Made by a program: the position numbers and the translations under genes. The notes under the pieces are model-generated. The model ran no database searches. It was not told the origin of the DNA and worked only from the letters and a program-made list of their open reading frames with translations. 55,375 nt of DNA, from positions 1 through 55,375 of the forward strand of contig CAMBKU010000007.1 of NCBI GenBank assembly GCA_945868305.1, read 5' to 3'. Origin of the DNA: an uncultured Lachnospiraceae bacterium (GTDB taxonomy: Bacteria > Bacillota > Clostridia > Lachnospirales > Lachnospiraceae). Shown piece by piece: positions 50,847-55,375 of the stretch. Each line of letters opens with the position of its first letter. The stretch's first letter is position 1.

Positions 50847-52073
50847 ATGACAGTATATGATGAATTAGTTGCCCGCGGTCTGATTGCCCAGGTAACCGAC
50901 GAAGCAGAAATTAAAGAACTTGTAAATAATGGAAAGGCAGTTTTCTATATCGGCTTTGACCCGACTGCAGACAGCCTTCATGTAGGACATTTCATGGCAT
51001 TATGCCTGATGAAACGTCTCCAGATGGCAGGAAATAAACCTATCGCTTTGATTGGTGGCGGTACCGCCATGATTGGAGATCCTTCCGGACGTACCGATAT
51101 GCGTCAGATGATGACAAAAGAAACCATAGACCACAACGTAGAATGCTTTAAAAAACAAATGAGCCGCTTTATCGATTTTTCTGATGATAAAGCACTTTTA
51201 GTCAATAACGCAGACTGGCTCATGGACTTAAATTATGTTGAAGTACTTCGTGATATCGGACCACATTTTACCGTAAACCGTATGCTCGCCGCAGAGTGTT
51301 ACAAGCAGCGTATGGAACGTGGTTTAAGTTTCCTTGAATTTAACTATATGATTATGCAGAGCTTCGACTTCTACACATTATTCCAGAAATACGGCTGTAA
51401 CATGGAATTCGGCGGAGATGACCAGTGGAGCAATATGCTAGGCGGTACAGAACTCATTCGCCGCAAACTTGGAAAAAATGCTTATGCCATGACCATTAAC
51501 CTTTTATTGAATTCCGAAGGTAAAAAAATGGGAAAAACACAATCCGGTGCGGTATGGCTTGATCCGAACAAGACTTCTCCATTTGAATTTTATCAGTACT
51601 GGAGAAATGTCTCTGACGCCGACGTATTAAAATGCTTACGAATGCTCACTTTCCTTCCATTAGAGCAAATTGACGAGATGGATAAATGGGAAGGAAGCCA
51701 ACTAAATCAGGCAAAAGAAATCCTTGCCTTTGAACTGACCAAACTGGTACATGGCGAAGAAGAAGCAAAAAAAGCTGAGGAAGGAGCAAAAGCTCTGTTT
51801 ACCGGCGGTGGAAACACAGACAACATGCCAACCACTGAACTGATTGCAGACGATTTTAAAGAAGACTCCATTGATATCTTAAGCCTTCTTGTAAAATCCG
51901 GTTTGACCGCTTCCCGAAACGAAGCCCGTCGTGCCGTAGAACAGGGCGGTGTCTCTGCGGATGGAGAAAAAGTGACAGACATCCACACTTCCTACTCTGC
52001 CGATACTTTTTCGGGTGACGGCATTGTTATCAAACGTGGAAAGAAAAAATTTGCTAAGGTCGTAAAAAAATAA
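50847..52073 (+). CDS. tyrS: Tyrosyl-tRNA synthetase
   Basis: A 408-residue class I synthetase charging tRNA-Tyr. The HIGH motif occurs in [12 protein letters not shown] (residues 35-46), the ATP/tyrosine site in [14 protein letters not shown], and the KMSKS loop is the common KMGKTQSG form. A C-terminal S4 RNA-binding domain spans about residues 345-405 ([20 protein letters not shown]). ATG 50847 has AAAGGAG upstream. The stop codon overlaps the start of crcB by one base, so the fluoride exporter is cotranslated with it. Confidence 0.97.
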   Translation: MTVYDELVARGLIAQVTDEAEIKELVNNGKAVFYIGFDPTADSLHVGHFMALCLMKRLQMAGNKPIALIGGGTAMIGDPSGRTDMRQMMTKETIDHNVECFKKQMSRFIDFSDDKALLVNNADWLMDLNYVEVLRDIGPHFTVNRMLAAECYKQRMERGLSFLEFNYMIMQSFDFYTLFQKYGCNMEFGGDDQWSNMLGGTELIRRKLGKNAYAMTINLLLNSEGKKMGKTQSGAVWLDPNKTSPFEFYQYWRNVSDADVLKCLRMLTFLPLEQIDEMDKWEGSQLNQAKEILAFELTKLVHGEEEAKKAEEGAKALFTGGGNTDNMPTTELIADDFKEDSIDILSLLVKSGLTASRNEARRAVEQGGVSADGEKVTDIHTSYSADTFSGDGIVIKRGKKKFAKVVKK

Positions 52074-52438
52074 TGATAAATTGTATTCTTGTAGGCATAG
52101 GCGGTTTCATCGGAACCGCCTGCCGTTATCTCATAGGATTAATTCCCTTAAAAACAGAAAGCGGTTTTCCGGTAAAAACATTTTTAATCAATATTTTTGG
52201 GGCTTTCTTAATCAGCCTTATTACCGCCCTTGCCGCCAAAAACAAATCCATTCCGCCACAGCTTATTCTTATGCTTAAGGTGGGTATCTGCGGCGGTTTC
52301 ACTACCTTTTCCACCTTTGCCTTCGAAACAGCTGGGCTTTTGCAGAATGGAAAAATATTCACTGCTCTGCTTTATGCAATTGGAAGCTCCGTATTCGGTG
52401 TTCTTGCCGTATTTGCCGCTCAAATGATTGCTTCTTAA
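52073..52438 (+). CDS. crcB: Fluoride ion exporter CrcB (Fluc)
   Basis: A 121-residue four-helix membrane protein of the Fluc family, which works as a dual-topology dimer to export fluoride. Family marks are GIGGFIGTACRYLIG, the FLINIFGAFLISLI segment with its conserved Asn-x-x-Gly, and CGGFTTFSTFAFE, which holds the pore-lining Phe and Thr residues. The start ATG shares one base with the tyrS stop (TAATG) and has no ribosome site of its own, so translation should be coupled. No fluoride riboswitch is present. The 3' end overlaps the convergent ABC permease gene by 4 bp. Confidence 0.93.
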   Translation: MINCILVGIGGFIGTACRYLIGLIPLKTESGFPVKTFLINIFGAFLISLITALAAKNKSIPPQLILMLKVGICGGFTTFSTFAFETAGLLQNGKIFTALLYAIGSSVFGVLAVFAAQMIAS

Positions 52439-53238
52439 TTTCCTGCACTTTCATAGACATGCGTTCCTTTTTGAAACACCAGATATGCAATCGTAAAAAA
52501 TACAACTGCCAAGATACATTCTATCCCAATGGTTTCCCAGGGACTGACCTGCGGTCTTAAAAAATAACTTGCCGGAAGATAGGCAACAAACGCAAATGGA
52601 ATAATCCAGGTAATAATGAAACGAACACCTTTTTTATAAATCTCTGTCGGATATTTTGCAAAATCAGCCATCTGGTAAGCCGTATAAAGCACTGGCCCAC
52701 TGACTTTCATCCAAAAGGCCAGCGAGGCAAAAAGCAGCTTTATTGCAGTATATATGATTGCCCCTGCAATCATGGAAATACAGAAAAATACGATATGCAT
52801 TCCATCCACAATTACAATTCCCTTTGACAAAGAAACCGCTAAAAGTATAATACCAACCAAAAGTTCTCCCAAAGCATCCGGCTGAAGTTTTTCACAGATA
52901 ACTTGGAAAAACAAATTCATAGGTCGAAGCATATAACGGTCAAACTTACCATTTACAACAAGCCTCCATGCCACCAACCAGATATTATCTGTGAATAAAT
53001 GGTCGATTCCTCTGGGAATCTGTGCAAAACCATAAATAAAAATCAACTGATCCAAAGTCCAGTCTCCCAAAGACGGAATCTGCTGAAACACAAGATATAA
53101 AAATGCTATTCCCGCTGCCTGTGTAAAAAAGAATCCCATAAGCCCGATTAAAAAATCTGCTTTTGACTGAACCAAAAATTTAAAAAATTGTTTTACAAAT
53201 ACCTTATATAAACGTACATATCGTTTTAATGTTTTCAC
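52435..53238 (-). CDS. ABC-2 family transporter permease (COG3694-type)
   Basis: A 267-residue membrane protein with about six hydrophobic segments. It starts KTLKRYVRLYKVFVKQFFKF, a basic cytoplasmic helix, then QSKADFLIGLMGFFFTQAAG. This pattern fits the second permease of three-gene exporters made of one ATPase and two ABC-2 permeases. It keeps the segment DHLFTDNIWLVAWRLVVNG and RYMLRPMNLFFQ of that family. The exported substrate is unknown. It is the last gene of the operon, 33 bp after the first permease gene, and converges on crcB. Confidence 0.88.
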   Translation of the reverse strand: MKTLKRYVRLYKVFVKQFFKFLVQSKADFLIGLMGFFFTQAAGIAFLYLVFQQIPSLGDWTLDQLIFIYGFAQIPRGIDHLFTDNIWLVAWRLVVNGKFDRYMLRPMNLFFQVICEKLQPDALGELLVGIILLAVSLSKGIVIVDGMHIVFFCISMIAGAIIYTAIKLLFASLAFWMKVSGPVLYTAYQMADFAKYPTEIYKKGVRFIITWIIPFAFVAYLPASYFLRPQVSPWETIGIECILAVVFFTIAYLVFQKGTHVYESAGN

Positions 53239-53271
53239 TAGCTTCTCCTTTCCAATATCGTTTCATCTTCA

Positions 53272-54090
53272 TTAACCACCCAACACTACAAGACGTTTTG
53301 TAATCCTTTTCCACAAGATTGTCCCAAGTCCATACAGTATCACAATCCAAAGAAGCTGTTTTGCCAACACAAGAGCAAGAGAACTTCCTGTATATTTCCC
53401 AAGATAAACCATAACTGGTGTATAAATCATAGAAGAAAACGGTAAAAACTCGAATACTTGTTGAACCACCTGTGGAAAAAAACTGATTGGAATCAACTGT
53501 CCACTCAAAAATCCAAGTAATGCTTCCTTTGCCATCATCATTCCAAACATATAGGTCGTAACAAAAGCAACCATTCCAAAACAAAAATCAAATAGCAAAT
53601 GAATTAGTACACTAAAACAGCAGCTTATTATATAACAAACAATGTTAAAAACCGGTGTGACACCCATTTTTAATACCTGCGCTTTATAAATTTCCAACCC
53701 AATCCAGACAAAAATGCCCGGAGCAAAAAAACGGTACATCACATTTCCAAATGCCTTAAACAGCAGGCTCATCCTATAATCAATTGGTTTTATCAGCATC
53801 ATTGCAACAGATCCCTCCGTCACATTATCACTGATTTCATCTGCAATTCCAACCATCACCATATTGCTGGTTACATAAGTCATAAATACATATAAGACCA
53901 TTTCATTTCTCGTAAGCCCTCCCAGTATACTGGTTTCGGCGCTCCCATAAATCGCCATCCATAGGTAATATGCAATAAAGGAACCGAACAGACTACATAA
54001 AATGAAAAGATAGAAACTGCCCTTATACGCCAGATTTCGCTTAAATTCATTTTCCATAAAAGGAAGATATATTTTCAATTTATTTTTCAT
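53272..54090 (-). CDS. ABC-2 family transporter permease (COG4587-type)
   Basis: A 272-residue membrane protein with about six segments. It begins with a short basic N-terminus and PFMENEFKRNLAYKGSFYLF, followed by a segment containing YYLWMAIYGSAETSILGGLT. The family feature EISDNVTEGSVAMMLIKPIDYR is present. Paired with the 267-residue permease and the ATPase, it forms the channel of an ABC exporter found widely in Firmicutes with no settled substrate (drugs, lipids or daunorubicin-like in distant homologues). ATG 54090 is 15 bp after the ATPase stop. Confidence 0.88.
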   Translation of the reverse strand: MKNKLKIYLPFMENEFKRNLAYKGSFYLFILCSLFGSFIAYYLWMAIYGSAETSILGGLTRNEMVLYVFMTYVTSNMVMVGIADEISDNVTEGSVAMMLIKPIDYRMSLLFKAFGNVMYRFFAPGIFVWIGLEIYKAQVLKMGVTPVFNIVCYIISCCFSVLIHLLFDFCFGMVAFVTTYMFGMMMAKEALLGFLSGQLIPISFFPQVVQQVFEFLPFSSMIYTPVMVYLGKYTGSSLALVLAKQLLWIVILYGLGTILWKRITKRLVVLGG

Positions 54091-54105
54091 TTCTGTCTCC
54101 CTTCC

Positions 54106-55113
54106 TTAAATCCCATGATTGTAAATTTCTTTTACAATCTCCGATAACTCTGTTTCCTGAATCTTAATATCTCTTACATCTGTTTTTTTCATAAACTGAG
54201 CAATAATATCCGATACCTGAAGTTCATTTTTGTCAAAAGAAACCATAACACTGCTTTGCTCCAAATCAGCAGTAATCCGATATGTATTCTTAGGCACAGA
54301 AAGACTTTCTGCCAGATCTAAGGAAACTACCTCCTCAACATTTCTAACCTCCATAGAAACCTTACGCATGGTTCCATACTGTTCCTTTAAATTCGAAAGA
54401 GAACCATCATATATTTTTCTTCCGTCATCAATAATAATAATCCGGCTGCAAAGTTCTTCAATATCTCCAATATCATGTGTCGTTAAAATAACGGTCGTCT
54501 GATATTTTTCATTGATTTCACGAATGGCACTACGGATATTATCCTTTACCACCAAATCCAATCCTATGGTAGGTTCATCCAAATAAAGTACCTTTGGATT
54601 ATGTATCAGTGCTGCACCAAGATCTGCCCTCATACGTTGCCCCAAAGACAGATTTCTGACTGGTCTTGTCCAAAATTCTTCCAGCTCCAATACGCGGTTT
54701 AAAAATTCCATTCTTTCCTTATATTCCTCATCCCCTACGTTGTATATCTCCTTTAAAATCGTAAATGATTCACTCAACGGAAGATCCCACCACAACTGAG
54801 TTCTCTGTCCGAATACAACTCCAATATTTTGTGCATTCTTTTTTCGTTCTTTGCTTGGATTTACCCCATTAATCAGGCATTCTCCCTTTGTAGGGGTTAA
54901 AATCCCAGTCATCATCTTAATCGTCGTAGATTTTCCTGCTCCATTACTTCCGATATATCCAACAATTTCTCCTTTTTTAATCGAAAAGGATATATCATCC
55001 ACTGCCAGCTTTTTTTCCTTTTCATTAGAAAAAAGCCCCTTAATTGCACCCTTTAATCCAGGATACTTCTTTGGTGAAATAAATTCCTTTGTAACATTTT
55101 TTACCTCAATCAT
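54106..55113 (-). CDS. ABC exporter ATPase
   Basis: A 335-residue ATPase of the NatA/DrrA-like exporter type. Walker A is GYIGSNGAGKST, the signature is NLSLGQRMRADL, Walker B is VLYLDEPTIGLD and the switch His lies in ILTTHDIGDIEEL. A C-terminal extension of about 90 residues (after RIIIIDDGRKIYDGS) is common in this group. Start: ATG 55113 is chosen over the adjacent ATG 55116 because GAGGG then has 6-nt spacing; a longer frame to 55242 runs through the tRNA gene and is not coding. It heads the three-gene exporter operon. The substrate is unknown. Confidence 0.92.
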   Translation of the reverse strand: MIEVKNVTKEFISPKKYPGLKGAIKGLFSNEKEKKLAVDDISFSIKKGEIVGYIGSNGAGKSTTIKMMTGILTPTKGECLINGVNPSKERKKNAQNIGVVFGQRTQLWWDLPLSESFTILKEIYNVGDEEYKERMEFLNRVLELEEFWTRPVRNLSLGQRMRADLGAALIHNPKVLYLDEPTIGLDLVVKDNIRSAIREINEKYQTTVILTTHDIGDIEELCSRIIIIDDGRKIYDGSLSNLKEQYGTMRKVSMEVRNVEEVVSLDLAESLSVPKNTYRITADLEQSSVMVSFDKNELQVSDIIAQFMKKTDVRDIKIQETELSEIVKEIYNHGI

Positions 55114-55156
55114 CATAAACCCTCTCATACTCTCTTTTGCTTTATTTTTAGATAAC

Positions 55157-55189
55157 AAAAATCCTGAAAATCGTTGATTCTCAGGATTT
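55157..55189 (-). terminator. Terminator downstream of tRNA-Cys
   Basis: Minus strand arms 55189-55176 and 55172-55159 form a 14-bp stem (mostly Watson-Crick, one mismatch or wobble) with a 3-nt loop and a short T run. It ends the tRNA transcript before the ABC exporter genes. Confidence 0.8.
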
Positions 55190-55195
55190 TTGCAA

Positions 55196-55266
55196 AGGCG
55201 ACTAACGGATTTGAACCGATGATCAGGGAGTTGCAGTCCCACGCCTTACCACTTGGCTAAGTCGCC
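55196..55266 (-). tRNA. tRNA-Cys (GCA)
   Basis: A 71-nt cloverleaf on the minus strand. The acceptor stem is GGCGACT/AGTCGCC, the D-arm contains AGCCAAGTGGTAAGGC, the anticodon loop is CTGCAAC with anticodon GCA, and the T-arm contains GGTTCAAATCC. The discriminator base is T (U), as in tRNA-Cys. CCA is not encoded. Confidence 0.97.
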
Positions 55267-55324
55267 ATATCATATTATATATTATCAGAACAGAAATTAT
55301 TCGTCAATCCTTAAATTTCTGAAA

Positions 55325-55375
55325 TGACTCCGACGGGAATCGAACCCGTGTTACCGCCGTGAAAGGGCGATGTCT
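55325..55375 (-). tRNA. tRNA-Glu (TTC), 3' part (cut by window edge)
   Basis: The 3' portion of a tRNA on the minus strand: anticodon loop CTTTCAC gives TTC (Glu), then the variable region, the T-arm GGGTTCGATTCCC, and the acceptor 3' strand ending GGAGTC with discriminator A. The 5' half lies beyond the window. It is 58 bp upstream of tRNA-Cys and probably cotranscribed. Confidence 0.93.

Noticed and set aside
1-55375. CRISPR arrays, insertion sequences, prophage, integrase or attachment-site repeats
   Set aside because: No regularly spaced direct repeats, transposase motifs or phage genes were seen; the tRNA genes at the right edge are not followed by an integrase.

Overview
The window looks like a chromosomal segment of a spore-forming member of the Clostridia, most likely a gut Lachnospiraceae. 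The reasons are a spoIID/spoIIQ pair, two T-box leaders, promoters of the TTGACA-17-TATAAT type, tRNA genes without an encoded CCA, two maltodextrin uptake loci with cytoplasmic GH13 enzymes, and the radical-SAM/DUF4130 pair common in Clostridia. Species cannot be fixed from sequence reading alone. No insertion sequence, prophage, integrase or CRISPR array was seen; the gene content looks like stable chromosome.

Layout. 1-8080: the end of an unknown gene, a maltodextrin locus (GH13, MalE, MalF, MalG) with a divergent short LacI regulator, and a surface lipoprotein with an InlB-type repeat and starch-binding-like modules behind LacI-type operators. 8343-8474: a promoter-terminator unit that looks like a small RNA. 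8495-15925: DEAD-box helicase with a terminator hairpin in its leader, GIY-YIG protein, TPR-GGDEF protein, spoIIQ, spoIID, rsmA and a HAD phosphatase. 16006-35031: one roughly 19-kb leftward operon for anaerobic cobalamin synthesis behind a single cobalamin riboswitch (35238-35421). Its first five genes encode a surface-anchored CbiK chelatase, a membrane-anchored two-module protein and a BtuFCD/FecBCDE-like ABC transporter. The rest are cobQ, cobT, cobU, cobS, a second cobU-like gene, cobC, cbiB, cbiC, cbiD, cbiF, cbiG, cbiH, a cbiJ-cbiE-cbiT triple fusion and cbiA. Only cbiL of the ring-contraction pathway is absent here.

35519-37868: a radical-SAM protein and its DUF4130-type partner, rightward, from a promoter carrying two LexA-like boxes, which points to SOS control of this poorly characterised DNA-metabolism pair. 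37871-43268: tatD, metG with a T-box leader, a zinc-ribbon protein, a Ca2+/Na+ exchanger and mntP under a yybP-ykoY-type Mn2+ riboswitch. 43269-49267: a second maltodextrin locus (MalE, MalF, MalG, GH13) with a divergent full-length LacI regulator and a palindrome-rich intergenic region. 49273-55375: an SLC13/ArsB-type permease, tyrS with a T-box leader and an overlapping crcB, a three-gene ABC-2 exporter, tRNA-Cys and a partial tRNA-Glu.

How it works together. Both sugar loci encode binding protein and permeases but no ATPase, so a MalK/MsmK-type ATPase elsewhere probably serves both; the imported dextrins would be cut by the cytoplasmic GH13 enzymes. The B12 operon joins capture or import with de novo synthesis under one B12-sensing switch. 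The most unusual parts are the surface chelatase plus NEAT-like protein plus ABC transporter at the head of the B12 operon, the LexA-box radical-SAM pair, the attenuator in front of the RNA helicase and the C-rich small-RNA candidate.
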